Source of the DNA: an uncultured Eubacteriales bacterium
Lineage (GTDB): Bacteria; Bacillota; Clostridia; Oscillospirales; CAG-272
NCBI GenBank assembly: GCA_934401725.1
Contig: CAKRSS010000052.1
Span: 1-13,840 of the forward strand
Direction: 5' to 3'
Length of the DNA stretch: 13,840 nt
The notes below the pieces were generated by a model. It made no database searches. It was not told the DNA's origin and saw only the letters and a list, made by a program, of their open reading frames with translations. The position numbers were made by a program, and so were the translations under genes. Positions 5,755 through 12,981 of this stretch are shown here, piece by piece. The number at the start of each line of letters is the position of its first letter. Positions within the stretch are counted from its first letter, which is position 1.

Positions 5755-6093
5755 ATGGACTGCTTATTCTGCTCAATAATCGCCGGCGAGATTCCCTCCG
5801 GCAAGGTCTACGAGGACGAGAACGTCTACGCATTCCGCGACATAAACCCGCAGGCTCCCGTTCACATACTCATTGTGCCCAAGAAGCACATTTGCTCTGC
5901 CGACGCAATTGACGGCGGAAACAGCGTCGAGGTGGCGCACATTTTTGAGGCAATTCCCAAGATTGCGGCCGAGGCGGGGCTGACAAACGGCTACCGTGTC
6001 ATCACCAACTGCGGCGAGGACGGTTGCCAGTCGGTCAAGCATCTGCATTTTCACCTTCTCGGCGGTCGCAAGCTGCCCGAGACGATGGGTTGA
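5755..6093 (+). CDS. HIT-family (Hint-type) nucleotide-binding protein
   Basis: A 112-residue histidine-triad protein, the usual length for Hint/PKCI-like hydrolases, which cleave adenosine 5'-monophosphoramidates and similar nucleotide conjugates in the cytosol. The catalytic triad is HLHFHLL (His96, His98, His100), preceded by a GEDGCQSV loop. Cys3 and Cys6 with His45 (PKKH) and a triad histidine fit the family's zinc site. NVYAFRDINPQAPVHILIVPKKH (23-45) is the typical core. The same frame is open upstream to 5455, but the start at 5755 is set by AAGGAG 8 bases before the ATG and by the promoter at 5695-5723. Monocistronic, divergent from the methyltransferase gene. Physiological substrate unknown, as for most bacterial Hint proteins. 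Confidence 0.95.
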   Translation: MDCLFCSIIAGEIPSGKVYEDENVYAFRDINPQAPVHILIVPKKHICSADAIDGGNSVEVAHIFEAIPKIAAEAGLTNGYRVITNCGEDGCQSVKHLHFHLLGGRKLPETMG

Positions 6094-6218
6094 GCCGGGA
6101 CCTCACTTCCGAAGGCGCAATTGCGACCTTGTGATTGTGCGGTGGGGGCTCCAATATATTGTACCACATCCGCTGAAGTTTCGCAAGTGCAATTTCACGT
6201 TGCAGCGCGAACAAAATG

Positions 6219-6249
6219 GCCGCCGCAAAGGCTTTTGCGGCGGCTTTTT
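6219..6249. terminator. Bidirectional terminator between HIT and serine dehydratase genes
   Basis: An 11-bp stem GCCGCCGCAAA (6219-6229) with TTTGCGGCGGC (6234-6244) and a 4-nt loop. On the plus strand it is followed by TTTTTG; on the minus strand by CATTTTGTT. It lies about 125 bases past the HIT stop and 11 bases past the serine dehydratase stop, so it serves the convergent pair and is best placed for the dehydratase. Confidence 0.88.
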
Positions 6250-6254
6250 GCGTT

Positions 6255-7460
6255 TTACACTCCGGTGGGGTAGGAATATGCGAGGCCGCCCTCGGAGGTT
6301 TCGCGGTAGCGTGAATTGATGTCGCGGCCGGTGCGGTACATGGTTTCGACGACCTTATCGAACGAAATGCGTCGGGTTCCGGCGAGAAAGTTAGCGAGGC
6401 TGAGCGCGTTGATGGCGCGCATGGCGCAGACCGCCCCGCGTTCGATGCAGGGGATCTGAACGAGGCCGCAGATGGGGTCGCAGGTGAGGCCGAGGTGATG
6501 CTCCATGGCGACTTCGGCTGCGTATTCGATCTGGTCGGTGCCCATTTCGAACAGCTCGCAGAGCGCGGAGGCGGTCATTGAGCAGGCGGTTCCCATTTCG
6601 GCCTGGCAGCCGCACTCGGCGCCGCTTATCGAGGCGTTGGTTTTGACGATATTGCCGACAAGGCCGCCGACGGCGAGGGCGTCGATGATATTATCGTCCG
6701 AGAAGCCTTTTGTCTGTTGCATATATTTGAGCGCGGCGGGCAGGACGCTGCACGCGCCGCAGGTGGGTGCGGTTACGATCACGCCGCCGGCGGCGTTCTG
6801 TTCGCCGACCGCGAAGGCGTAGGCGCAGACCATTCGGTTTTCGCGGGTGGCCTGTGTTTCGTCCATATGGCGCTGGTTGAACAGGTACTGCGCCTTGCGC
6901 TCGACGCCGAGGCCGCCCTCAAGTATTCCGTGCGCGGAGAGTCCCTCCTCGATGCTATGTGTCATGACACCCCAGACGCGGCGGAGGTGGTCTTTTATGT
7001 CGGGGGCTTCGTGGAGGTAGACGTAGTCGGTCAGGCGCATATTGCGGTCGCGGCAGTACTCGGCGATTTCGGCGTAGGTATGGTGCTCGTAGACGTCGGG
7101 GTACAGCTCATCCGGACGGCCTTCAATCGAAATATTGCCGCCTCCGACGCTCATGACGCGCATGTGCGTGGTGACATTTTCGCCTGACATTGTCTCAATA
7201 TCGAGTGTATTTTCGTGCGGCAGGTCGTTCTTTTCGGTATCGAACACGACCTCGGTTCTATCCTTGCCGAGCACTGACAGGACGGCGAGATCGGTATGGT
7301 GGCCGCGGCCGGTTTTGGCGAGCGAGCCGTAGAGCGTGACGCGGTAATGTCCGGCGTCGGGGTGCTCATCGAGGAATATCCGCGCGGCGCGCTCCGGCCC
7401 CATTGTGTGCGAGCTCGACGGCCCGCGCCCGATCTTATATATCTCACGTATTGACTGCAT
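6255..7460 (-). CDS. sdaA: L-serine dehydratase (iron-sulfur, single-chain)
   Basis: A 401-residue cytosolic enzyme deaminating L-serine to pyruvate and ammonia with a [4Fe-4S] cluster instead of PLP. The N-terminal (beta) part has the GPSSSHTMGPERAA signature (13-26) and SLAKTGRGHHTDLAV (46-60), typical of the substrate-handling region. The C-terminal (alpha) part has TAPTCGACSVLP (230-241), GAECGCQAEMGTACSM (280-295) and CDPICGLVQIPCIERG (327-342), which hold the conserved cysteines, several of them cluster ligands in this family. Both parts are in one chain, as in E. coli SdaA/SdaB/TdcG, whereas many Firmicutes use separate SdaAA and SdaAB. It is shorter than the E. coli enzymes. GGAGG lies 6 bases before the ATG. 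It has its own consensus promoter and terminator, so it is a monocistron in amino acid catabolism. Confidence 0.95.
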   Translation of the reverse strand: MQSIREIYKIGRGPSSSHTMGPERAARIFLDEHPDAGHYRVTLYGSLAKTGRGHHTDLAVLSVLGKDRTEVVFDTEKNDLPHENTLDIETMSGENVTTHMRVMSVGGGNISIEGRPDELYPDVYEHHTYAEIAEYCRDRNMRLTDYVYLHEAPDIKDHLRRVWGVMTHSIEEGLSAHGILEGGLGVERKAQYLFNQRHMDETQATRENRMVCAYAFAVGEQNAAGGVIVTAPTCGACSVLPAALKYMQQTKGFSDDNIIDALAVGGLVGNIVKTNASISGAECGCQAEMGTACSMTASALCELFEMGTDQIEYAAEVAMEHHLGLTCDPICGLVQIPCIERGAVCAMRAINALSLANFLAGTRRISFDKVVETMYRTGRDINSRYRETSEGGLAYSYPTGV

Positions 7461-7489
7461 ATCACGCCTCCGTCTCTTGAATTGCTCAT

Positions 7490-7518
7490 ATTATACCACG
7501 CTTTATGCGCCGTGTAAA
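7490..7518 (-). promoter_or_regulatory. Sigma-A promoter for serine dehydratase
   Basis: On the minus strand TTTACA (7513-7518), a 17-bp spacer and a perfect TATAAT (7490-7495) with an extended TG. Transcription would start near 7483, about 23 nt upstream of the ATG at 7460. Confidence 0.88.
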
Positions 7519-7557
7519 GTGGGGAGTTTGTGTGGGAGGAGGTCAGCGCGTGGGAGT

Positions 7558-7619
7558 GTTTCGCCGCCTGCGGGCGGCGACCAACACAAGGGAGTTCCGC
7601 CGCCTGCGGACGGCGGCCA
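7558..7619. repeat. Two GC-rich hairpin direct repeats, 36-bp offset
   Basis: Two 26-bp copies (7558-7583 and 7594-7619) match at all but 3 positions. Each is a stem-loop: CGCCGCC-TGCG-GGCGGCG in the first, and CCGCCGCC-TGCG-GACGGCGG with one mismatch in the second. They are spaced like a small tandem array, but two copies with self-complementary units are not a CRISPR. Confidence 0.7.
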
Positions 7620-7664
7620 GCGCTGCGCGGCGTTGGATCCGTGCCGCCTCCCCAAAGGCGGGCG

Positions 7665-7840
7665 AAAACTTTGAAAAAAGGACGGGTTAAGGTCTGTGGA
7701 CGGACATGACGTGCGGCTTTGGCGTTTAAGTGTGGGCGGTGCGGAATCACGCTGTGGTTCAGCACCGCCCGCACCTAAACGCCTAAAGCCGTTCATCCCG
7801 GCGCCCTACAGACTCTAACTCGTCCTTTTTCAAAAGTTTT
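7665..7840. repeat. 176-bp MITE-like inverted repeat
   Basis: The left arm 7665-7742 begins AAAACTTTGAAAAAAGGACG and ends GGGCGGTGC. The right arm 7762-7840 begins GCACCGCCCGCACC and ends CCTTTTTCAAAAGTTTT. The arms align along about 79 bp with roughly 80% identity, and the loop itself pairs (GAATCAC with GTGGTTC, one mismatch), so the whole element can fold as one long hairpin. No coding capacity. The end module AAAACTTTTGAAAAAGG occurs again at 7940-7956, tying it to the neighbouring repeat units. Confidence 0.8.
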
Positions 7841-8020
7841 GCTGGGTCTCGGGGGCTTTTTCAAAAGCCGCCCGAGCGGGGTTTGGGACTGGCCCCGAAA
7901 GCAAGCGGGTTCCGCTTGCTTTATCCCATCCGCCCATCCCTTTTTCAAAAGTTTTTGCGGGATTCTTAAGGGCGCTTTTTTCAAAAAGCGCCCTTAAGTG
8001 GGGTTCGGGGCAAGGCCCCG
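7824..8020. repeat. Two copies of a CTTTTTCAAAAGTTTT hairpin unit
   Basis: Copy one (about 7824-7904) and copy two (about 7940-8020) share the order CCTTTTTCAAAAGTTTT, a GGG-containing link, a hairpin whose tip is CTTTTTCAAAAG-like, and a GGGGTT-GGG-GGCCCC tail. In copy two the hairpin is a perfect 16-bp stem (7965-7980 with 7983-7998); in copy one it is TCGGG-GGCTTTT with AAAAGCC-CCCGA (about 7848-7874). The internal hairpin sequences differ but the pairing is kept, so structure rather than sequence appears conserved. Confidence 0.7.
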
Positions 8021-8040
8021 AGACGTCCCCCTTGACGGGG

Positions 8041-8059
8041 TCTGGGGCAGAGCCCCAGA
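8041..8059. repeat. Short hairpin next to the exporter stop codon
   Basis: TCTGGGGC (8041-8048) pairs with GCCCCAGA (8052-8059) around a 3-nt loop, about 10 bases past the exporter stop on the minus strand. No U tract follows on that strand, so it is a weak terminator candidate and could equally protect the 3' end. It closes the repeat cluster. Confidence 0.5.
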
Positions 8060-8068
8060 TTTTACCCC

Positions 8069-9958
8069 TCACGAGAACTGTGAGTTGTAGAGGGTGCTGT
8101 AGAAGCCGCCGGAGGCCATGAGGAAGGCGTGGTTGCCCTGCTCGATGACGTTGCCGTCCTTGACGACGAGGATGATATCGGCGTTCTGAATGGTGGATAG
8201 GCGGTGCGCGATAACGAAGCAGGTGCGTCCCTCCATGAGCGAGCGCATGGCCTCCTGAATCTGCTGCTCGGTGCGCGAGTCGACATTGGAGGTCGCCTCG
8301 TCGAGGATCAACATGGACGACTTCGGCAGCATGGCGCGCGCGATGGTGATAAGCTGCTTCTGTCCCTTCGAGATGTTGACGCCGTCGTCGGTGAGAACGG
8401 TGTTGTAGCCGTTCGGCAGCGCCTCGATGAAGGAATGTATGTGCGCGGCGCGGGCGGCGGCGACGATTTCGTCCATCGTCGCATCGGAACGGCCGTAGCT
8501 GATATTCTCGGCAATCGTGCCGCCGAACAGCCACGTATCCTGAAGCACCATGGTGTAGGCGCGGCGCAGGCAGTTGCGGTCGAGGTTGCGTATCTCGGTG
8601 CCGTCGACGAAAATCTGCCCGCCGTCAACGTCGTAGAATCGCATCAGCAGGTTGATGATAGTCGTCTTTCCGGCTCCGGTCGGGCCGACTATGGCGACCG
8701 TGCTGCCCTTTTTGACGTCAATCGAAAGATCGTGCAGAATCGTGCGGCCGGGAACATAGCCGAAGCGCACGTGCTCGAGCTTAACGTGTCCCTCGATGGA
8801 CTCGGGACGCCCGTCGCCGGTGTAGCCGCGGTTGGACTCGCGCGCGGCGCTGACCTCGTCCTCGTCCGGCTCGTCGATTATGCGGAAGACGCGCTCCGCC
8901 GCCGCAAGCGCCGACTGAAGCTCGCTTAAAATGTTGGCAAACTCGTTTATGGGCCCGGCAAATTTGCGCGAATACTGCACAAACGCAGAAACGCCGCCGA
9001 GCGACATAAACAGCAGCGACCCCGCCTTGATAACGCCGGAGCTTGACAGCATGAAGAATATGCCGCCGAGAATTATGACAAGCGCGAGCGAAAAATTGTT
9101 GATAAAGTTGACGCCCGGGCCGATGATGGCGCCGTGGTAGTCGGCGTCGTAGTAGGCGGCGACGGCGTCGGTGTTGCGCTCGTCAAACCGGTCGGTTATG
9201 ACGGATTCGCGACCGTATATGCGTATCGAACGCTGACCCGAAAGCATTTCCTCAGCGTAGCCGTTGAGCTGGCCGAGCTTCATCGAGCGCCGCTTGAACA
9301 GCGGACGAATGCGCTTGGTCTTGTACCGCGTGAAAATTATCGACACCGGCACCGTGACCGCGAAAATCAGTATCAGCATGGGCGAGATGGACACCATCAT
9401 TATCAGTGAGCCGACCACAGTCACCACGCTCGTGCATATCTGAAGCAGGTCGTGCGAGAGCGAGGCGTTGACGGTGTCGACGTCGTAGGAAATGTGGCTG
9501 ATGATGTCGCCGGTCGCGTGCGTGTCAAAATAGCTGACAGGCAGCTCGGTCAGCCGGTTGAAAAGCTGCCGCCGCATGGTGTAGATAATGCGCTGGCTGA
9601 GCTTGACCATCACCACCGCGAGTATGTAGGACATGACGGCTGAGGCGGTGTAGAAAATGATAAGCAGGCCGCAGTATTTTATCACCGTGTCCATGTCGAC
9701 GTTGCCGGTACCGGCTCCGATGGCATCAATCGCCGTGCCCGACAGCTTGGGTCCTACGAGCGCGAGAATGTTGGAGCCGAGCATGAGACAGAGCGCCAGC
9801 AGCACGTACCAGCCGTGCTGGAACAGATAGCCGCCGAGGCGACGCATGACGGCGCTTTTGGTCTTCGAATCTATTTTTTCGTCCAGGCGGGAGCTGTTGA
9901 GCGAGCGTGAGCGGCCAAGTCCGCCGCCTCCTCCGCCGGGCATTCCGGGATTATTCAA
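8069..9958 (-). CDS. ABC exporter half-transporter, consensus NBD (BmrD/TM288-like)
   Basis: A 629-residue type I exporter subunit: an N-terminal glycine-rich leader, six predicted transmembrane helices (about 50-325 in the numbering of the longer GTG reading) and a C-terminal nucleotide-binding domain. In that numbering Walker A is GPTGAGKTT (428-436), the Q-loop Gln is 476, the signature is NISKGQ (531-536, Lys in place of the first glycine of LSGGQ), Walker B is MLILDE with catalytic Glu557, and the H-loop is His588 in IAHRLS. All hydrolysis residues are present. It pairs with the upstream gene, whose site is degenerate. GTG 9967 has no ribosome site; GGGAGGTG lies 6 bases before the TTG at 9958, so TTG is preferred. 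It overlaps the upstream stop by 8 bases, implying translational coupling. Substrate unknown; the family exports drugs, lipids or peptides. Confidence 0.92.
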   Translation of the reverse strand: MNNPGMPGGGGGGLGRSRSLNSSRLDEKIDSKTKSAVMRRLGGYLFQHGWYVLLALCLMLGSNILALVGPKLSGTAIDAIGAGTGNVDMDTVIKYCGLLIIFYTASAVMSYILAVVMVKLSQRIIYTMRRQLFNRLTELPVSYFDTHATGDIISHISYDVDTVNASLSHDLLQICTSVVTVVGSLIMMVSISPMLILIFAVTVPVSIIFTRYKTKRIRPLFKRRSMKLGQLNGYAEEMLSGQRSIRIYGRESVITDRFDERNTDAVAAYYDADYHGAIIGPGVNFINNFSLALVIILGGIFFMLSSSGVIKAGSLLFMSLGGVSAFVQYSRKFAGPINEFANILSELQSALAAAERVFRIIDEPDEDEVSAARESNRGYTGDGRPESIEGHVKLEHVRFGYVPGRTILHDLSIDVKKGSTVAIVGPTGAGKTTIINLLMRFYDVDGGQIFVDGTEIRNLDRNCLRRAYTMVLQDTWLFGGTIAENISYGRSDATMDEIVAAARAAHIHSFIEALPNGYNTVLTDDGVNISKGQKQLITIARAMLPKSSMLILDEATSNVDSRTEQQIQEAMRSLMEGRTCFVIAHRLSTIQNADIILVVKDGNVIEQGNHAFLMASGGFYSTLYNSQFS

Positions 9959-11678
9959 GGAAAGCACCTCCCATCTGTGACTGACTTATCTCGCGATATA
10001 CATCGCAGTCGCGCATGAGGCTGTCGTGGTCTCCCATGCCGATTATGCGACCCTCGTCGAGCACTATTATGATGTCCGAGCTCTTGACGGAGCTGACGCG
10101 CTGCGCCACGACTATCATCGTCATTTCGCCCGCCTCGGCCGCGATGGCGCGGCGCAGTGCGGCGTCGGTCTTGTAGTCGAGAGCGGAGGACGAGTCGTCG
10201 AGGATGAGTATGTCGGGCTTGCCTGCCAGCGCGCGGGCGATCAGCAGACGCTGCTTCTGACCGCCGCTGATGTTTGTGCCCTTGGTCGTCAGCATGTGAT
10301 CCCAGCCATCGGGGAAGTGGTCGATGAAGTCGGCCTGCGCCATGGCGGCGGCGCGACGCAGCTCGTCGTCCGGAATGTCGCGGCCGAAGGAGACGTTCTC
10401 GCGCACCGTGTCGGCGTAGAGAAAGTCGTTCTGCATGGCCGCGCCGAACATGGAGTGCAGCTCGTCGCGCGGGATGGTGCGCACGTCGCGCCCGCCTATG
10501 CGTATCGAGCCCGAGTCGACGTCATACAGCCGCATGAGCAGCGAGACTATGGTCGACTTGCCCGAGCCCGTCGCGCCGATAATGCCGAGCGAGCCGCCGC
10601 GCGGAATGCGGAACGTGATGTCGGTTAAGTTGTTCTTGGTCTTGTTGTAGGAAAAATTGACGTGCTCGAAGGTTATATAGCCCTCGTTGCCGTCGGCGCG
10701 CGTGGGGAAGTCGGCGCTGCTTGAGACCGTCAGATCCTCGGGGCACTCAAGCACCTCGGCGATACGCCCCGCCGAGGCCGAGCACTTGGTGTACATGACG
10801 AAAATTCTCGTCACGCTCATCATGGCCTGCGAGATCAGCGTGAAATACTGCATGAAGGTCAGGATTTTGCCGGGCTTGGACAGCCCGCCGTTGACCAGCA
10901 TTCCGCCGATGAGTATGACAGCGGCGATGCCGGCGTTCATGAAGAAGGTCATGAGAGGGTTGGTGGCGGCCATGGTGATGCCGGCCTTCTGCTCGTCGTG
11001 AACCAGCGCGCGGTTGACCTTGTCGTATCTCTCGCGCTCGTACTTGGTTTTCGACAGCGCCTTTATGACGCGGATGCCCTGCGCGTCCTCGCGCACGACG
11101 CGAGTCATGCCGTCGACCGAGCGCTGAACCTGAACGTAAAGCGGCACGCCGCGTCGGGATATGAGCGTCACGGACACAGCTATGAGCGGCAGCGTCGCGA
11201 ACATGACGACAGCCATGCGGTAGTCAATTATGGCGGTGATGATGCCGCCGCCGAGCAGCAGTATCGGCGCGCGAACGCCCATGCGCTGCATCATGCCGAC
11301 AAAGTGGTGGAAATTGTACGTGTCCGACGTCAGACGCGACTCGAGACTCGGGATGGTGAAGCGGTCGACCTGCGCCGAGGACAGTCGCATGGTCTTGTCG
11401 AACAGGTCGTGACGCACCGCCTCGGAGGTGTTGCGCGCGACCTTCGCTGCCATACGGTTGGCGGTTACGTTCATGGTTACGGCCAGCAGTGCGCAGAATA
11501 TCATCAAAAGTCCCCACAGCACTATCTGGCTGACGCTCTCGCGCGGAACGATTTCGTCAATGATAAAGCCGAGAATGTAGGGAAGTATCAGTTCCATGAC
11601 TGTGCCGAGAAATTTGATTGAAAGTCCCACGGTCATGCGGCCGTAGAATGGCTTCAGATACTTCAGCAGGTGTTTCAT
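9951..11678 (-). CDS. ABC exporter half-transporter, degenerate NBD (BmrC/TM287-like)
   Basis: A 575-residue type I exporter subunit with six predicted transmembrane helices in the first 305 residues and an ATPase domain after about 335. In the numbering of the longer frame (start 11696), Walker A is GATGSGKS (374-381), the signature NISGGQKQR is intact, and Walker B is ILILDD with Asp501 where the catalytic Glu belongs. The H-loop histidine is replaced by Gln532 in VVAQRVSSV. This is the classic non-canonical partner of heterodimeric exporters such as BmrCD and TM287/288, in which only one of two composite sites hydrolyses ATP. The start at 11678 is chosen because its ATG overlaps the MarR stop as ATGA and has a GGGAGAG about 9 bases upstream; the ATG at 11696 has none. 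It is co-transcribed with marR and the downstream subunit. Confidence 0.93.
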   Translation of the reverse strand: MKHLLKYLKPFYGRMTVGLSIKFLGTVMELILPYILGFIIDEIVPRESVSQIVLWGLLMIFCALLAVTMNVTANRMAAKVARNTSEAVRHDLFDKTMRLSSAQVDRFTIPSLESRLTSDTYNFHHFVGMMQRMGVRAPILLLGGGIITAIIDYRMAVVMFATLPLIAVSVTLISRRGVPLYVQVQRSVDGMTRVVREDAQGIRVIKALSKTKYERERYDKVNRALVHDEQKAGITMAATNPLMTFFMNAGIAAVILIGGMLVNGGLSKPGKILTFMQYFTLISQAMMSVTRIFVMYTKCSASAGRIAEVLECPEDLTVSSSADFPTRADGNEGYITFEHVNFSYNKTKNNLTDITFRIPRGGSLGIIGATGSGKSTIVSLLMRLYDVDSGSIRIGGRDVRTIPRDELHSMFGAAMQNDFLYADTVRENVSFGRDIPDDELRRAAAMAQADFIDHFPDGWDHMLTTKGTNISGGQKQRLLIARALAGKPDILILDDSSSALDYKTDAALRRAIAAEAGEMTMIVVAQRVSSVKSSDIIIVLDEGRIIGMGDHDSLMRDCDVYREISQSQMGGAFLE

Positions 11679-12133
11679 CTGTCGTCGCTCTCCCATGACT
11701 TGTCTATCTGACGGTTGACGGCCGCCGTCGCGCGCTCGGTTATGCGCGCGAGCATGGCGTTGAACTGCTCCATCTCCTCCTCGGTGAACTCCTCGGTGAG
11801 GTAGGAGTTCCAGCCCTTGATGATGTCGGTGACGCGGGGCAGTATATCGTAGGCCTTCTGTGTCGGATAGACGAGAATGACGCGCTTGTCCTCCACGCTC
11901 TGCCGCCGCTCGACGTACCCTAACTTCTCAAGCTGCGCGAGGTGGCGCGTGACGTTGCTTTTGTTGACGTAAATGTGCCGCGACAGCTGCTCCTGCGACA
12001 TGCCCGGCGTGCGGCACAGCGTAAAGAGATAGGCCGTGTGGCCGCCGGAGAGTCCGGTTCCCTCGAGCGCCGCGGTGTGGTAAATATTTGAGCATCTTCC
12101 GATGACCCGTATCTGCCTCATGAATGACGGCAT
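11675..12133 (-). CDS. MarR-family transcriptional regulator
   Basis: A 152-residue winged-helix regulator, probably a dimer and a repressor of its own operon. The recognition region is MSQEQLSRHIYVNKSNVTRHLAQLEKLGYVERR (45-77). The wing has the family's D-x-R motif at Asp82-Lys83-Arg84. Helices at both ends would form the dimer interface. Cys14 and Cys40 could be redox-sensitive, but nothing proves it. GGAGGA 5 bases before the ATG supports the start. It is the first gene of the exporter operon, with ATGA overlap to the next gene, a standard layout in which ligand binding releases MarR and switches on efflux. Two palindromes between its promoter and its start codon are the likely binding sites. 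The effector is unknown. Confidence 0.93.
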   Translation of the reverse strand: MPSFMRQIRVIGRCSNIYHTAALEGTGLSGGHTAYLFTLCRTPGMSQEQLSRHIYVNKSNVTRHLAQLEKLGYVERRQSVEDKRVILVYPTQKAYDILPRVTDIIKGWNSYLTEEFTEEEMEQFNAMLARITERATAAVNRQIDKSWESDDR

Positions 12134-12174
12134 AGTGTTCCTCCGTTTGACATAATAGTTTTATCCGAGAATGG

Positions 12175-12203
12175 TTGCAAACGCAATAGTTGCATTTGCA
12201 ACT
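12175..12203. promoter_or_regulatory. Tandem MarR-type operators
   Basis: A perfect 16-bp palindrome AGTTGCATTTGCAACT (12188-12203) adjoins a second, partial one, TTGC-AAAC-GCAA (12175-12186). The centre-to-centre distance is about 15 bp. They cover about +1 to +29 relative to the start predicted from the main promoter, so bound MarR would block initiation or early elongation. TTGCAA of the distal site could also act as the -35 of a second minus-strand promoter, with TATTAT at 12152-12157 (17-bp spacer), but that would leave almost no leader. Confidence 0.8.
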
Positions 12204-12209
12204 GTTTTT

Positions 12210-12237
12210 ATTATAGCACTTTTTTGGGCTTTGTCAA
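12210..12237 (-). promoter_or_regulatory. Main promoter of the marR-exporter operon
   Basis: On the minus strand TTGACA (12232-12237), a 16-bp spacer and a perfect TATAAT (12210-12215). Predicted transcription start is near 12203, at the edge of the first operator, giving a leader of about 70 nt to the marR ATG. Confidence 0.85.
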
Positions 12238-12276
12238 GGCTCGCGAAAGCATTTTCTGCTCTGTGCGGGAGCAAAA

Positions 12277-12318
12277 GCAGGACATTGCAGCGAGAGCTGC
12301 AATGTCCTGCCTGATTTT
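12277..12318. terminator. Terminator of the flavin reductase gene, probably bidirectional
   Basis: A perfect 15-bp stem, GCAGGACATTGCAGC (12277-12291) with 12296-12310, loop GAGA. On the minus strand TTTTGC follows, on the plus strand CTGATTTTTT. It is about 20 bases past the flavin reductase stop and separates that transcript from the exporter promoter. Confidence 0.88.
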
Positions 12319-12331
12319 TTATGCGTGGCGA

Positions 12332-12892
12332 TTATTTTACCGACTTTCCGTCGTGGAAGGCCTTTCCGACGACGTCGCCGAGGACGACGTAGGTGTTGTT
12401 GAAGGGATCGAAGGTGATGGGGCGCGCCAGCGCGACGTCGACGTTCCCGGAGGCGTCGAGCACGCGCTCATCTACGCTTACGTTGACGATTTTGCCGACG
12501 AGGCGGCCGGTCGAGTGGTCGTACTCCTTGAGCTCGCACTCGACGGCTATCGGCAGCTCCTCAATCAGCGGCGCGTCGACAAACGAGGACTTCACCGCGT
12601 GAAAGCCCGCACGGGCAAACTTATCGGGAACCTTGTTGCCGGAGACGATGCCGACATAGTCGCACTCGGCGACGTGCGCCGCGTCCGCCATGCTGACGGT
12701 GAAGGCTCCGCGCGCAAGCAGGCTTTTGGTCGTCTTGTGGCCGGAGCTTATGCACATGGATATTTCTTCGCCGTCGCTGATGCCGCCCCATGCGGCGTTC
12801 ATGGCGTCAGGCGTGCCGTCCTCCGCGTAGGCGGCAAGAATGAATACAGGCTGCGGGTAGGTGTAAGGCTTTGCGCCCAGATTTTTTCTCAT
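12332..12892 (-). CDS. Flavin reductase-like (FMN-binding split-barrel) protein
   Basis: A 186-residue protein of the flavin reductase-like / flavoredoxin group, binding FMN and passing electrons from NAD(P)H or another donor. The N-terminal segment PQPVFILAAYAEDGTPDAMN (13-32) leads into AWGGISDGEEISMCIS (34-49), then GHKTTKSLLARGAFTVSMAD, the usual FMN-contact stretch. Further on are ECDYVGIVSGNKVPDKFARAG and the late strand ECELKEYDHSTGRLVGKIVNV, typical of the split barrel. Length is normal. GGAGA lies 8 bases before the ATG. It is 89 bases downstream of the MerR gene on the same strand, so the pair may be one operon under MerR control; an imperfect CCGCGCA/TGCGCGG stem in the gap could reduce read-through. 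Redox partner and substrate are unknown. Confidence 0.9.
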   Translation of the reverse strand: MRKNLGAKPYTYPQPVFILAAYAEDGTPDAMNAAWGGISDGEEISMCISSGHKTTKSLLARGAFTVSMADAAHVAECDYVGIVSGNKVPDKFARAGFHAVKSSFVDAPLIEELPIAVECELKEYDHSTGRLVGKIVNVSVDERVLDASGNVDVALARPITFDPFNNTYVVLGDVVGKAFHDGKSVK

Positions 12893-12981
12893 GACGTTTG
12901 TCTCCTTTATTATTTAGGATTTTGCCGCGCAACGCCCGACTGCGCGGTTGCACCTTCGGAACTACGCGGTGAAGCCATATC

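Larger units (their letters stand above)
7519..8068. other. Repeat-filled intergenic cluster
   Basis: About 550 bases with no gene. Several frames are open on both strands, but they mirror GC-rich inverted repeats and have no ribosome binding sites. The content is two GC-rich hairpin repeats (7558-7619), a 176-bp hairpin (7665-7840), two related 75-bp hairpin units (7824-7904 and 7940-8020), and short GGGGC hairpins up to 8059. The exporter gene has no textbook U-tract terminator here; the hairpins at 8041-8059 or 7965-7998 may do that job. Confidence 0.7.

Noticed and set aside
7558..7619. Possible CRISPR
   Set aside because: There are only two repeat copies with a 10-bp gap, the units are GC-rich self-complementary hairpins, and no cas gene is nearby.
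7830..8534. 234-codon minus-strand frame across the repeat cluster into the exporter gene
   Set aside because: Its N-terminal part is an out-of-frame shadow of the ABC ATPase and its C-terminal part is translated repeat; no ribosome site.
9134..9409. Plus-strand frames opposite the exporter genes
   Set aside because: Low-complexity shadows of the transporter coding sequence, with no start signals.
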